Shown here one piece after another: positions 48,095-59,745 of a stretch of DNA of 64,000 nt. Both the position numbers and the translations under genes were made by a program. Origin of the DNA: Anthostomella pinea. Lineage: Eukaryota > Ascomycota > Sordariomycetes > Xylariales > Xylariaceae. Position 1 is the stretch's first letter; each line of letters opens with the position of its first letter. The notes beneath the pieces were generated by a model that was not told where the DNA came from, ran no database searches, and saw nothing but the letters and a program-made list of their open reading frames with translations. The stretch covers positions 1,054,001-1,118,000 of the forward strand of contig CAUWAG010000013.1 of NCBI GenBank assembly GCA_963556695.1. Direction: 5' to 3'.

Positions 48095-49155
48095 CCTGTC
48101 CGTGGTAGGACAGTGTGTATGGATGATGACTATGTAACTGGAAAGCAAAGCATTGAAAGCCTGCAGCTTCTCGACAAGGTATTGCGGTTTGAAGTGGCCA
48201 AAAGGAGGCCGTGGGCTAGAAAAGCACGCCCTGGTCATCAACCACAACCTTGATGGGCGAAATTAACAACTGAACGCAGTCGGTGTCTCGACTATGCCTC
48301 TAAGACAGAGCAGTGGCTGCCGACGATCACGGATTGAGTGTCGATGCAATAGTTGGGTTAGGTAATCCTTCGTGAGATAGCGGATTCCTGCCAATGCCTG
48401 AAACGTGTTCTCAACGCTCGATCGCGACGAGACCCAAGCCCGGTTTATCGAGCACGGGAATGGATATATGATGAAGCAAGTAAACTCATAAAATATTCCA
48501 GGCTAGTTGTTGGAAATGATGGCGAAATGAATGCGGTTTCCTCTTGTTCCGCAAACGCAGCAGCGAATGGAAGGGTAGGTCTGGTACGTGACTATGCTTC
48601 GAAGTCAGAATCATTGCATCTTCTGTCACGTGGCCTTATCAGCCAAGCAAGGGATCTGCTTGAAGCAACTTACAATGAATTATGAGCGGAACTAGAAAAG
48701 CATCGATTGTACATGCGCGTGCAATGAGACCGTAAGATTCGTATAACAATGGACACTGCAGGTGTCAACCCGTTGAATGAGAGTGTTGGATGTACGCAAC
48801 ATTCTACTTAGATGGCATTAGCGTGCATAACCAGCGGCTAAAATGGGGCTCACTACTTCCATTACAGGTTTAATGTGGCCTAGCCCAGGTTGCCTTGTAG
48901 CTGCCCAATTCTGCCTAGCTCATATCCCTATTTTCGACATTCAGAATGCTTTAATTCATTAATCGCATCAACTTTCATCCCACTCCAGTCTCATCCGACT
49001 CCCTTTCAACATTTCGAGATCCGCAGTGCGTAATCTGGAAAACCGGTCGATTCTGCAATTTAAATCTTGTGTGTCAGTTGCGCTCTTTCAACTGAGTGAC
49101 CTCTCGAAGAGTTCCGTCAAGTGCAGAGTTCTGGCAATCCCTGATATGGCACAGA
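48095..49155. other. Divergent intergenic region
   Basis: Shared upstream region of the OPT transporter (-) and the 3-oxoacyl-ACP synthase gene (+). No gene seen. Confidence 0.55.
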
Positions 49156-50550
49156 ATGCGCCGGGTTGTTGTCACTGGGCTAGGCGCCATCACGCCTCTG
49201 GGAGTGGGCGTCCGAGCTACATGGAATAGACTCATAGCAGGACACTCCGGCGTCGTGAGCATTGCCGACTATGAGCCACAGAAAAGATGGCGAGAGCTGA
49301 CCAGCACCGTTGCCGGCATTGTCCCAAGGTCAGGAGCTGCTGAGGCCTTATGGAAACCAGATGACTGGCTGTCTGCTACGGACCAACGGCGCATGTCGAC
49401 TTTCTCTCAATACGCCGTGGCTGCGGCAGAGATGGCCCTCGAGGATGCTTCTTGGAAACCTCAGACGCAGGAGCAACTGGAAGAGACTGGAGTCTGTTTG
49501 GGGAGCGGGATCGGCAACTTGGAGGAGCTGTACAACACCAGCCTGGCGTATGAAAGAGACGTAAGTTGCCAAGTACCACACAGAAGCCAACTGTCCTAAG
49601 TCTTCACTGCAGGGCTACAAGAAGGTGTCGCCGCTGTTCGTGCCCAAGATCCTCATCAACATGGCTGCGGGGCATATCGCTATGAGGCATGGCTTTCAGG
49701 GACCGAACCACGCTGCAACCACGGCCTGCACAACGGGCGCGCACTCGATTGGCGATGCCTCGCGCTTTATTGCATTTGGGGATGCCGACGTTATGGTGGC
49801 CGGCGGTGCAGAGTCCTGCATACATCCCTTGACCTTTGCAGGATTCGGCAGGTCGCGTTCGTTATCGACCGCCTTCAACAACGACCCACGATCGAGTTGC
49901 CGTCCGTTCGATCGTCAACGCAACGGGTTTGTAGTCTCCGAGGGCGCGGCCGTCGTCATTCTGGAAGAGCTGGAGCACGCGAAAGCCAGGGGCGCTCACA
50001 TCTACGCCGAACTAAAGGGCTATGGCTGCAGCGGCGATGCGCACCACATGACGGCTCCGCGAGAGGACGGGTCAGGGGCGTTCCTCGCCATGAAGAGAGC
50101 TCTGAAGCATGCTGGCATCAAACCTCGCCAAGTGGACTACATCAACGCCCATGCGACTGGGACTGCCATTGGTGATGCGGCGGAAGCGCTAGCCATTCGC
50201 TCGCTGATGATGGGCGACGAAGGTCTCCTCGATGAGAGTCAAGTTACGGTCAGCAGCACCAAAGGATCCATCGGCCATCTTTTGGGTGCTGCTGGTGCGG
50301 TTGAAGCTGTTTTTGCAATCCAGGCGATTGCCCAGGTAAGACTGGCACGTGCATTCCGAGCGTGCTAATCGAGACTGACCGCGAAAATTAGAACACTATA
50401 CCTCCCACACTGAATTTGGACGACCCTGATGTTGAGCCCAAATTTAACCTCGTTCCTCGACAAGCTCAAGAGAAGGAAGTCAACACAGCTTTATCAAACA
50501 GCTTTGGATTCGGCGGAACCAATGCCACTCTGGTTTTCTCTAAATATTAG
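49156..50550 (+). CDS. CEM1: Mitochondrial 3-oxoacyl-[ACP] synthase (KAS II type)
   Basis: Condensing enzyme of mitochondrial type II fatty acid synthesis, which supplies octanoyl-ACP for lipoic acid. Three exons (49156-49560, 49613-50335, 50392-50550) give 428 residues, normal for FabF/Cem1. The start [16 protein letters not shown] is the first ATG and matches the family N-terminus, so a cleaved presequence is not obvious. The catalytic residues are all present: Cys174 in [10 protein letters not shown], His315 in NAHATGT, Lys352 and His357 in [12 protein letters not shown]. The C-terminus has [10 protein letters not shown]. Introns have GTAAGT and GTAAGA donors and keep phase 0. With HTD2 at 7.7 kb this is the second enzyme of the same pathway in the window. 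Confidence 0.94.
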
Positions 50551-50916
50551 TGTCATTAATACCTGTACGAACAATTGTAGGATTAGAGTTGTAGCGATAG
50601 AAAGCCTTGTACATTGTCGATGTTCTGTTCCCAATCTCCAGTCATGGAAGACACGGATGTTGCACGTTCTCTTTTTCAGGGGCTTGCAGGGTAGCCGCTA
50701 TCGATAAAGCCAAGCCTTTAATCCCTGGCGCTAATCAATGCGCAGGGGAAAGCTCTCGAGCTTCGCGCATATTTTTCCGACTTTCTGTGACGCGCGCATG
50801 TCAATGACGTGTGCCATCGCCCGAGCCGTCACCAACAAACTCATCCAATCCGATTTTGACAGGCCAATGCCGGGAGTCCAAATAGCTCCCACCTTGGTGC
50901 TCACGAACCGGTAGCA
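50551..50916. other. Short intergenic region
   Basis: A 366 bp spacer between the synthase and CBP3, both on the plus strand. It holds the end of one transcript and the promoter of the next. I see nothing else in it. Confidence 0.5.
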
Positions 50917-51976
50917 ATGGCGTGTCGAAGCTGCAGAAGGCAGCTCACCGTGCTCGCCCGGCAAGCGAAAGCCGTCGCAGACACCCACAATGCAGCACCA
51001 GCGGCGGCCCTCGGCCACCAGCAGCTGCTGTTCCGCCAGTCCGCACCGCCCACAGCCATATCACCCGTCGAGCAGAGGAGGTGCTTCAAGGGCACGTCGA
51101 ATCGGCCGGCGTCGAAAATCATGCAGGGGCTCGCCAGTGTCGTCAACCGGGTGTTCGTCAAGTCGGCCGAGCCGTACCGGGTCGTGAGGGCCACCGAGGA
51201 CATATACAAGACGTGCGCGCGAGCCGCTGCCTACACTATATCTGTGGAGGACATCAAGGCCGGGACGATACCGAAGACGAAGGAGGGCGAGGACCTCGGA
51301 AAGGGTCAGGGGATGTGGCATGAAGGTAAGCAACAGCTCCGACGACTCGCAGCCCGATCAACCGACCTGGCTCGGTACGGCATTGAAGAGCTATTTCGCT
51401 AACCCACGCCGTGTCCAACCTCCAGACTTCGGCCTCGCCCCGACCTTCAGCACCTGGTCGCAGGTGACGATGCTGCACATGTACCTGATCTTCGCGCGCG
51501 TGCGCAACATGGAGCGCGACGCGGCCAAGTCGTGGCAGTCGCAGCTGGTGGACCACTTCTTCTTCGACGCCGAGGAGAAGATGGACCTGGTGCACGGCAT
51601 CAGCTCGCGCGGGCTGCGCCACCGCTACCTCAAGGACCTGTTCATCCAGTGGCGCGGCGTCATCGCCGCCTACGACGAGGGCGTCATCAAGGGCGACGCC
51701 GTGCTGGCCACCGCGCTATGGCGCAATATCTACAAGGCCCGCGGCGACGTCGACGTCCGCCACCTGGCAGCCCTCGTCAGCTGGATGCGCCGCAGCCTCA
51801 AGACGCTCGACCAGATGCCCGACGAGGCGCTGTTCGTCAGCGGCGCTGGCGCGCTGAAGTGGCCCGCCAAGAACGAGTCTGCGCTGGTGGACAAGCCCAC
51901 GAGGCAGCTGGAAAAGGAGTACGCGGAGTTGGCGCAGGAAGCCCCGGTGGTGAAGAAGGTCGCTGCTGCGAAATAG
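50917..51976 (+). CDS. CBP3: Cbp3-type cytochrome b assembly factor
   Basis: Ubiquinol-cytochrome c chaperone family. Yeast Cbp3 binds the mitoribosome exit and newly made cytochrome b with Cbp6, for complex III assembly. Two exons (50917-51325 and 51426-51976), with a GTAAGC...CTCCAG intron, give 319 residues. The N-terminus is basic and Arg/Ala-rich (presequence). The family domain follows the splice: FGLAPTFSTWSQVTMLHMYL, RNMERDAAKSWQSQLVDHFF, EKMDLVHGISSRGLRHRYLK and YDEGVIKGDAVLATALWRNI. The 5' exon contains the YKTCARAAAYTI segment typical of the family start. The C-terminal tail is Lys/Ala-rich. The gene converges on DHFR with only 147 bp between stop codons. Confidence 0.92.
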
Positions 51977-52123
51977 CGTGTATTATCATGATTGCATTGG
52001 GACCATCTTGGGACGCATGGGCTGGCGCATTAGTCGTGGCCACGCCTATGCTCGTGTACAATATGAGGTATCTATAGTACATTCCCAAGCGGGGATTCAT
52101 GTACATGTACAAGGATGTAAAAC

Positions 52124-52847
52124 TCAATCAACCCTCTCCCACATCTGGAACTCGTACTGCGTCTCATTCTCCTCCTGTATGCCCTCCGGAACCGTCTCGC
52201 CAGTCCATGCATCCAGCTCCTTCTTCGACCTCTTCACCCACCGGCCACCGCCACCGCCACCCTCCATCTCTGTCTCAGATAGCTCCAGTGGAAAGAAAGT
52301 ATCGCACTCAAAATCGTTCATGACGCGCGTAAGCAGTACTCTCTTCGCCTCCTTTAGCTCCAAAGCCGCCCTGTAAATCTGCGCCCCGCCAATGACGAAG
52401 ACCTTCCCGGTCCGCGCAGCAGACCCGGCCTTGAGGTACGCAACAGCCTGCTCCAGCGAGCCGACCCTCACAGCCTCTGTCTCCGCGTCGACATCTCCAC
52501 CCCGCGGCGGCGGCGGTTCCGCGTGGGAGCGGCTGATGACGATGTTGAGCCGGCCCTTGAGCGGCCGGAACTTGGGCGGAATACTGTCCCAGGTCTTACG
52601 GCCCATGATGACCGCGTTCATGGCGGGGGGTTGAGCCTGCGACTATTTTTTAGCTCTAAGTGGCCGTGGATGGATGGATGGGACCCAGAAGACTCATGCA
52701 GAGACTCACGTTAGAGGGCAGTCGCTTCGTCACGCGCGCAAAGTAGGCCATTTCCTTCCGCAGCCCCGTCCACGGCAGCGTGCCGTTGAGGCCGATACCC
52801 ATGGTGCGGGTCGCGGCCACGACGAGGGTCAGCTCCGGGGGAAGCAT
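52124..52847 (-). CDS. DFR1: Dihydrofolate reductase
   Basis: Reduces dihydrofolate to tetrahydrofolate with NADPH; needed for thymidylate and purine synthesis in the cytosol. Two exons (52847-52710 and 52636-52124, intron GTGAGT...TCGCAG) give 216 residues, normal for fungal DHFR. Visible motifs are LTLVVAATRTMGIGLNGTLP with the Met20-loop region, the acidic active-site residue in RKEMAYF, NAVIMGRKTWDSIPPKFRPL, the cofactor-binding FVIGGAQIY, and DFECDTFFP near the end. An acidic, Gly-rich insertion (EMEGGGGGGRW) lies before the last strand. The N-terminus MLPPELTLVVAA is the only ATG that fits. Confidence 0.95.
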
Positions 52848-53797
52848 CTCGGTGGACGGTTCTGCGGATATTGGCTTCGAAAGAGGCTATATCGGACTGC
52901 AGTTGAGATACAAGATCAGTCGCTGAAGATTTGTCGCAGCCCAGAGATCAAAAATGAGTTGGTCGTCAGCGGGGTTCAACTGCCCAAAACGCGGTGTTGA
53001 CGCGCTGGAAGTTTAGCGCACCCGGCGCTGTCATTTGGATCCTTGTTCGCGGCGCTAGTCGGGCTTTGCGCAGAACCCCTTACCCCTTTTCCAACGACGG
53101 GTACTAGCTTTCGCCAACTACCTGCCTCTGCTATGGGCAACCGGATATCGAAATCAGAAATAAAAAGATCTGGGAGCATTTCCCAGTTATTTTTTTCATC
53201 TGAACGTCGCTTAGACTGGGCCCATCAGGAACTCCTCACCGGAGAGTCAAGCAACCCATGGACCACAGCTGTATAGGACTCCCACACGAGCAATCCGTTT
53301 GCTCGAGTTGTACGGTTGCCAAGTCGCGTGGTTCAAAAAGCTCCATACGGCTTTGAAGCTCAGCTTGTCGTAGAGTCACCAACTTAAGACGAGGAAAGTT
53401 CCGGCGCTCCTGATTCAGGGGTTCTCGCTCGCGATGGCAATGAGAAACGAGCGACAATCCCACAGACTCGACACTTGGTGTCAAATCAACCAAGCAATCG
53501 AGCGCATAGGGCTTGATATCATGAGTATGAGATGTGCGGATATGACGCGCCAGCGAGGTATACGCACCAACTCCCATTGACCCGACCGTTTCCAGTACCC
53601 ACGTCCAGGAGCCCTCCTGATAGCAGCCCAGCTCGTTTCGTTTTCAGGGGCAACGGGGCTGACTTCCTCGATCATATCTGCATTTCGCGACGTGGAGGAA
53701 AAGGTCTGCCAAAAGCCCAAAAGTGACGGGAAAGGTACGAAACCGCACAAGGGGTTGCTCAGCACCATCCCACGCCACCAGAGGACCTTTAAAAACT

Positions 53798-53905
53798 GAT
53801 ACGACCCGAGTTCGAACCCGAGACCTATGAGATGCCCAGATGAAAGAACGTCCCAAAAGTCTAAAACACGCGCTGAACGCGCCAAACTTCTTAGACAGTC
53901 GCATC
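53798..53905 (-). other. tRNA-like / RNA polymerase III-like sequence, uncertain
   Basis: On the minus strand a B-box-like GGTTCGAACTC lies 13 bases before a possible acceptor strand (TCGTATC, then A, then TTTTT). A complementary GATGCGA lies at 53905-53899, pairing with one G-T wobble. In between, the T-stem has a mismatch, the spacing (108 nt) is too long for a normal tRNA and a strong GTCTAA...TTAGAC hairpin replaces a proper D-arm. It may be a tRNA pseudogene, a SINE head or chance. Confidence 0.2.
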
Positions 53906-53997
53906 ATGTCATGAGGAACCTCCCCTGAGGCTCTAAAAATCATCGCCGCCAAGTTTCGAAGCCCGACTCTCAGGTATAGCAATTGGCAAAAGAGTTC

Positions 53998-54019
53998 GGC
54001 TGAAGCACTTGCTTCAGCC
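53998..54019. repeat. Short perfect inverted repeat
   Basis: Ten-base arms GGCTGAAGCA and TGCTTCAGCC are separated by CT. In RNA this would form a tight hairpin. It lies at the edge of the AT-rich block and has no gene next to it, so a terminator role is not evident. Confidence 0.6.
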
Positions 54020-55292
54020 TAAATCTCTATTTCGAGGAGTGCAAGCTTTTTTAATTTTGATTATTTCTTGTATTTTCGAGGATTTATATGCTTCTGTTGA
54101 GTTCGATTCATTGTAGCGAGTATTGGAAATATTCGAGGTATTCTATAGTGTGTATTAGAATGTTGGATCCATTGGAGGAATTCGATATATTGGATATTGT
54201 GATATTGAAGGTATTCGATGTTGGATATGGTTGTCTTGGAGAATATTTTGATCTTGCTTCAAACCACTACACCATTGGACCTGCCTGCCCGCTTGGGCGG
54301 AAAAAATGCGAAATAATTTGATACATATACCCAGGTCCTACGGTGCTATGCTACCACGGCTTTTGCCCATGGATAAGGAGGGTTTAGCCGGTTGCCCAGG
54401 ATCACGGAGGTTGTGGTGGGCGGTAGGCGTTGATGTGGATGGTCGAGGTTCGCGTGGGATGGAACGCGCGCGCGGGCGTTGCTGCGGACGTAATAGTCAC
54501 GGACCAGTTGCTAGAAGAAGCGAACTGGCTGGGATGACCGGCTTACTATCGAGAGCAAGCAGTTGACGAAGGAGTGCGGGAGGTGGCATCACTATCGAGA
54601 AGGCAGAAGGCAGAAAACGGCGGAGGACATCGTCGGCCGAAGCAAAAGTGCGAACTGCGGATTCGGACGTGAGCGGTGATGCTTTGGCTCTCAGTTATCC
54701 AGAGAGATACATGGCCATCAACCGGACATGATGTCCTGCGAAAGGGATGAAGAGCCGACACTTGCGAACTTTTATATCGCAAGACAGTGTTGGGTCATGC
54801 TGCAGCGACGCGCCAGCTGGGTAAAAAATATCAAGGATGATTGCGGGTAGAAGAAAGAGGCGAAGAAAGATGATCAATATAAACCAAGATAGCGCCTTTA
54901 GGGAGGAAGGTGAAGTTTAGGTAGTTTGCCCCTGACTACAAGGATGAGGTGGCAGTGGGTGGATGGGTGACCTGCATGGCACACTGGACGGCAAAAGAAA
55001 CACAAGCCAATGCTCAAGGCCAAGACTTTCCAGCAAGTTGATTATGTTGCTTGAATCTGGTCGTTAGATGGCAGCGAGTGGAGAACATATATCTTGCGAG
55101 TAGGGTCTCACATTGCTCAGAGTTCAGCGACTGCTCTTCTACCCCTAATCAGTCCCGAATCGTGTGTTTCATCATTCACTCATCTCTATAAACATTCTAC
55201 TTCACAACATCGAACACGTCTATCGCTCAACCATCACACGAACCCCTTTGACACACACCACCAATACATGTACAACCGAGTCCGCAACAGAC

Positions 55293-56258
55293 TCAAGCAG
55301 CAACAGCAACACCCCTCTGTTCCTCAAGTCTCTTCAGCTCCGCCAGCCGCATCTCCTCCTGGATCCTGACCCTCTGGGGCACGACACCCTCCCTCGGCTT
55401 CGTGATCCGCCACCCCTTCAACCTCTCCTCACCATCAACATCTTGCATGGTCTTCCGCTCCACAAGGCTATAGTCACCATCCGCCCTATCAAAGCAGTGC
55501 GGCTCCCGCAGGCTCACCGGCGGGTTCGTGATGATGCGAACTCGGCGCAGCGCGTTGCTCGTCGCGCAGTGCAGCATGAGCGGATGCAGCAAAAACACGT
55601 CTCCGACACTCCCGCACGCCTCCACAAACGCATCATCCGCGCACCCGCGCACCAGCTCGCAGTACCACTCCAGATTCTTCTCCTTGGCGAAATCCTCGTG
55701 CGCGCGCGGCACCATGCGCGGCGACACGCCGTCGGGGTGGTCGTAAAGCCAGCGCGCGATCCGGGGCACCGCCGGCGGGCAGAGCATGGTGCCGCCGCCC
55801 TGGGGCGCGATGTCGGTGAACAGCGGGATGACCAGCAGCGCCTGCTCGGGGCTGTCGAGGTAGTGCACGAAGAAGTCGCCGTCGACGTGCCACTCGCGCA
55901 GTTGCTGCGGCGGCGTGGGCCGGCCCTCGCCCTCGGCGGTCCCCAGGTTCACGATCAGCGAGTCGCGCCACACGCGCGAGCGCGGGTCGATGCGGTCCTC
56001 GCCGCCGCAGAGCTCGCAGATCGCCGCCCAGGCCTTGGGCGCGAAGGCCGCCGGGTCGAAGTCGCGGTGGTGCGGCATGTTGGTGCGGCCTCGTGTCCAG
56101 GTGGTCTTGTCGGTGGGCGACATGCCCAGGCGCGTCCAGACGCCTTCGTTCATCTCGTCGGCTTGGGCTTGGGTGAAGCAGTTGCTTAGCTTGATGTAGC
56201 CGTGCTTGAGGAAGAAGGCCTTCTCCTCCTCGGTGAGGGGCGCGGGTGGTGATGCCAT
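55293..56258 (-). CDS. Phytanoyl-CoA dioxygenase (PhyH) family protein
   Basis: Non-haem iron and 2-oxoglutarate-dependent oxygenase of the PhyH type. The gene has no introns and encodes 321 residues. The iron ligands are visible: the HxD pair in WHVDGDFFVHYLD (His124, Asp126) and a distal His in HPLMLH (His225 or His230) followed by RVRIITNPPVSL, whose Arg would hold 2-oxoglutarate. The N-terminus has FFLKHGYIKLSNCFT, the usual opening strand and helix. Substrates in this family range from fatty acyl-CoA to fungal metabolites and cannot be predicted here. There is no peroxisomal targeting tripeptide: the C-terminus is GVAVAA. GC content is high, like the lactonase and MFS genes nearby. Confidence 0.88.
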   Translation of the reverse strand: MASPPAPLTEEEKAFFLKHGYIKLSNCFTQAQADEMNEGVWTRLGMSPTDKTTWTRGRTNMPHHRDFDPAAFAPKAWAAICELCGGEDRIDPRSRVWRDSLIVNLGTAEGEGRPTPPQQLREWHVDGDFFVHYLDSPEQALLVIPLFTDIAPQGGGTMLCPPAVPRIARWLYDHPDGVSPRMVPRAHEDFAKEKNLEWYCELVRGCADDAFVEACGSVGDVFLLHPLMLHCATSNALRRVRIITNPPVSLREPHCFDRADGDYSLVERKTMQDVDGEERLKGWRITKPREGVVPQRVRIQEEMRLAELKRLEEQRGVAVAA

Positions 56259-56871
56259 GTTGTCCGGTTGGAGATTTATAGGCTCGTTGAGTGAAGGAGG
56301 TGGTAGCTAGAAGCCGATGAACAAGCTTGAGGTGGCGAGTCTAGTATCGTTCAGACGTTCGACAAGTGAGGGATACGACTCCAAGACCGGGGATCCTTTG
56401 TTACTCGCACCCTGTCGCCATCTCCCTTATATGCCAGGCCTAGGTGGGGGTCGGTAGGACACCAGGTGACCATGAATGCTACGGACTTTAAATCTCCTAC
56501 TGGATGACTCTTGACGACGATTTGCATCATGTAGTCGAATAGCTGCACGCGGGGAAGGTGTCAGCTAGATCCCTGAAGACCTCATTGGACGGGATATGCG
56601 GTTTCGGGGGGCTCGGTATAGTGCGCGTACCGAGCTTAGCCCAGACTGGAGGGCACTTCGATATACCATGTCCGTCCTTCACAGCATTGTGCCGAATGTC
56701 AGGTAGTTGCATGCTGTGTGTGCTCGATTGGAACTCGGGAACCTGACAGATAGCTCATGAAGGACTTCTATGTCATAAAGACGGTCTATCTTGGTATGTA
56801 TAACAAGAGATATCCTCTCTCTACGTCTGTCTGTATGTGCGGTTGCTCTCCCAGCTGCCGAGATGAGGCTA
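56259..56871. other. Intergenic region
   Basis: Holds the PhyH promoter and the 3' end of the phosphatase gene. A 65-codon frame at 56351-56548 (-) has no supporting features. No gene called. Confidence 0.5.
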
Positions 56872-57967
56872 TCACGCTGTCGAACCCCTAAGATCGCTCA
56901 GCGTGTCAACGTAGTGCGCAGGCACGACCTCTGCACCTTCTGCCTCCCAGTCCTCCTTTCGACTCACGCCGGTCAACACCGCCAGTGTTCCTCCCAGCTT
57001 TCCCTCTATGCCAAACTGGATGTCGGTATTCAGACGATCGCCGACCATGCAGGTCCGCGCACGGTCCAGCTTGAACTTCCCCTCGATGGCATCCATCATC
57101 GCCTGGCTCGGCTTGCCTAGGGCCGTGGGCTGCTGCCCACTCATGTGGATCAGCGGGATGGAGATGGAGCCGGCGCCTGGGAAGAAGGTATGGTTCATGG
57201 GCAGCGTGCTGTCGAGATTGGTCGCAAGAAACTTGGCTCCCCGTTGCAGGTACTGGAACCCTAAGGACAGCTTGAGGTAGTTGATATGGAAGTCGAGGCC
57301 GGCTAGGACGATGCCGACATCGGGGTCCAGCAGCGAGCCGTCAGCCAGGCCCTTGAAGTCCTCGGGCGTCATGTCGCGCTGCAGGGCGGGATCGGTGCCC
57401 CCGATGAAGGGGACGTTCTCGGTACGCAGCTCAGACTCGATACCGCTCTCGCCGATGACGAAGACCTTGTTCTTGGGCGCGGGCAGCGCCAGGATACGCG
57501 AGATGTAGATTGCGGATGAGTAAGCCGACGCGAAGATCTCCTCCACGTTGCTGGGGATGCCCATCGCCGTCAGCTTTTTCTGGTAGTCGGGCCGTGACTT
57601 GGTCGAGTTGTTCGTGACGAATACCACCCGCTTGCCTGTATGACGAGTGAGCTCATGCTGTCTGTTGGTAGGATTCGCAGTGACGCTTCCGCACCTCTTG
57701 ACCGCAGCATCTCGAGTGTCTCTGGGATGCCTTCGAAGAGGTGGTCACCCGACCATAGTACTCCTGGAAAAGCTGCTCAGTACTAGACACATCGGACATT
57801 GTGGATCTTCATATTTACCATCGCAATCAAGTAGAAATACCTAGCAAGTCATTAGTCGTACGTTATGCGTGGAATGGCTGGACCGGGAGAATATGACGCA
57901 CATCGAATTGATCAATGAACTCATTGATTGCGGCAGAGTCGCCCGTGAGGTATTTGGCCTGCACCAT
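56872..57967 (-). CDS. PHO13: Pho13-type phosphoglycolate/4-nitrophenyl phosphatase
   Basis: HAD-superfamily phosphatase. In yeast and mammals this enzyme clears 2-phosphoglycolate and related side products of central metabolism. Four exons (57967-57902, 57840-57819, 57763-57695, 57635-56872) give 306 residues, normal for the family. The second exon is only 22 nt and, with the third, builds motif I FLLDCDGVLWSGDHLFEG, with nucleophile Asp27 and Asp29. Then come VVFVTNNSTKSR (motif II), LGKPSQAMMDAI (motif III lysine) and CMVGDRLNTDIQFG (motif IV). Every splice keeps phase and fuses conserved residues, so the model is firm. The start MVQAKYLTGD is the first ATG of the family block. Confidence 0.93.
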
Positions 57968-59745
57968 TTTGACACTCGCAGCAATCAAGGAACGGCACCG
58001 CGATATCACTCGTAGGAAGACTGGCGTTTCGGAATCAACTCCTGGTGATCTTGTGCGAATGAGATTCGCCGGTCATGGTGCTTGATCTTCGGCGCTGAGG
58101 CCGACCCGGCTTAAAATCATGGCCTCGGATCAATTCCCCGGCTCCGGTACCGCAATGGTAACACTTCGACTCGACACCATGGGAGCTAAAACATGCCTCA
58201 TGTATCATGTCTTATAAGAACATGCGGCTTGCTGGAATGTATGACAAAAACGAAGATCCCATCCAGGCTGATATCCGTGTCGACGCTGGACACCCAACCA
58301 GATGGATCATTGGTAACACATTGCAGTACATGTACATGCACTGAGCGTGCAAGCCTGATTTTAGCAGCGTGGAATACTTCGACCTAGAGAAGTGACTGAA
58401 GTGTCTGCCAAGGCGCCAGACTCTATCTCCATCATAGTTACCATGCGTTTCCGTCATATTTCCAATAACAAGCACTGGTAGCTCGCTGACGGCACCCAAG
58501 GCCACCTGCCCGCGCTGCCGACCCGAGCCGTTTCTGGTCAGACCATGGCCACGAGTCCGACGGGTAATAATAGATCAGAGCAGAGCTACCTGTTGATCGT
58601 CCTGCTGAGAGATCGACAAAGGCAGAACTCCCGCGTTTTTATGAAACCGACCCGTCACCCAAAGATAGAACTTGCAAATCCCCCACGTCCCGAGTATCCC
58701 TTTCAAGCCCAACACCGAAACAAACGAACTTGGGCGTAGTCAGCTATAAACAAGGAAACACCAATTCCGCGATTCAGGCAGATGACATCTCTCTCGGTCT
58801 CCCTTAGATTGTAGATTCTTTGCAAGGAAGGGTATTGTGTGTACCTTACTAGAACCAAGGTTGGCAGGACAGTGGCCAGTGGCAGAGTGGCTGATGAGTC
58901 CGAGCCCATGGGTTGAGTGGAAATGCGAAAGGTGAAGTCACTGACGCCGAGCTCACACACAATGGCTCAGTGGAGGATCCCTGAGATGTCGCACAGAGCC
59001 CACTGTCCGCCGCCCCCGAAACCGCTAACCGATGACCATCCAGGGTCATCCCAGCACAGCTTCAAGGGCCCGGCCATCCACTAGCGGGCCACAATGGCAT
59101 TCTCTACGTCAACCACCCCGCCGTAGCATCCATGATGTTCGACACAACAACATCTCGTCACTCTGGGCCGCAAAGGGAAAGATTGTACTTTCAAATACAT
59201 ATGGTGTTAAAGAATCTACTCCCAGTTTCGGAAATCTAGAATCATTCTGCGAAGCGCATCACACTCTCTGACTTCCTGCACGTCACCGTCTTACTCATCA
59301 GCATTATCGAATGTCCTGTAAGCTGTAGCCTCCCCTCCCCTGCCAATATCTCACAGGATTGCCCCTCCTACCTTACCTTATCGACACATTACAACCCACC
59401 AAGACCACTTCACCGCTACCAATTGACCGCACCGAACCCTCAACTGCCAACTCTACTTACAACTTGAACCAGAGGGTGATATGGGCTCCAACAATTGACG
59501 AGAAAAGTTGCATGGAATATTCGCGCTGACAATTCAAGTGGACTAAAAGCCAATAATCGTGTTATCCCACTTTCGAACTATCGTGTCCTGGGTCTACCCC
59601 ACCACCGATCGCACATATCACCATCACCAACTTTTTTTCTGTTTGCCCCGCCATCTGCGAACATTGACCGCGCAATCGAGACCTTTCTACCGATCACTTC
59701 ATTCCTCATCATACCCAACCTCGCACCTCTGTATCACCTCACACA
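57968..59745. other. Divergent intergenic region
   Basis: Upstream of the phosphatase (-) and the lactonase (+). No gene seen; small frames lack motifs. From about 59300 to 59745 the plus strand is rich in C, T and A with many CACC and CTTACC runs, a likely lactonase leader. Confidence 0.5.

Larger units (their letters stand above)
52848..55292. other. Intergenic region with AT-rich block and hairpin
   Basis: About 2.4 kb with no supported gene. It holds the DHFR promoter, a tRNA-like hairpin region at 53798-53905, a near-perfect palindrome at 53998-54019, and a strongly AT-rich block at about 54040-54260 with repeated GTATTCGA/ATATTGGA-like units. Open frames at 53236-53982 (-) have no recognisable domains. 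This mixture looks like remains of repeats, but no element ends can be fixed. Confidence 0.45.

Noticed and set aside
55164..56189. A 341-codon plus-strand frame
   Set aside because: It is the mirror of the PhyH dioxygenase, Arg/His-rich and without motifs, while the minus strand has clear iron ligands.
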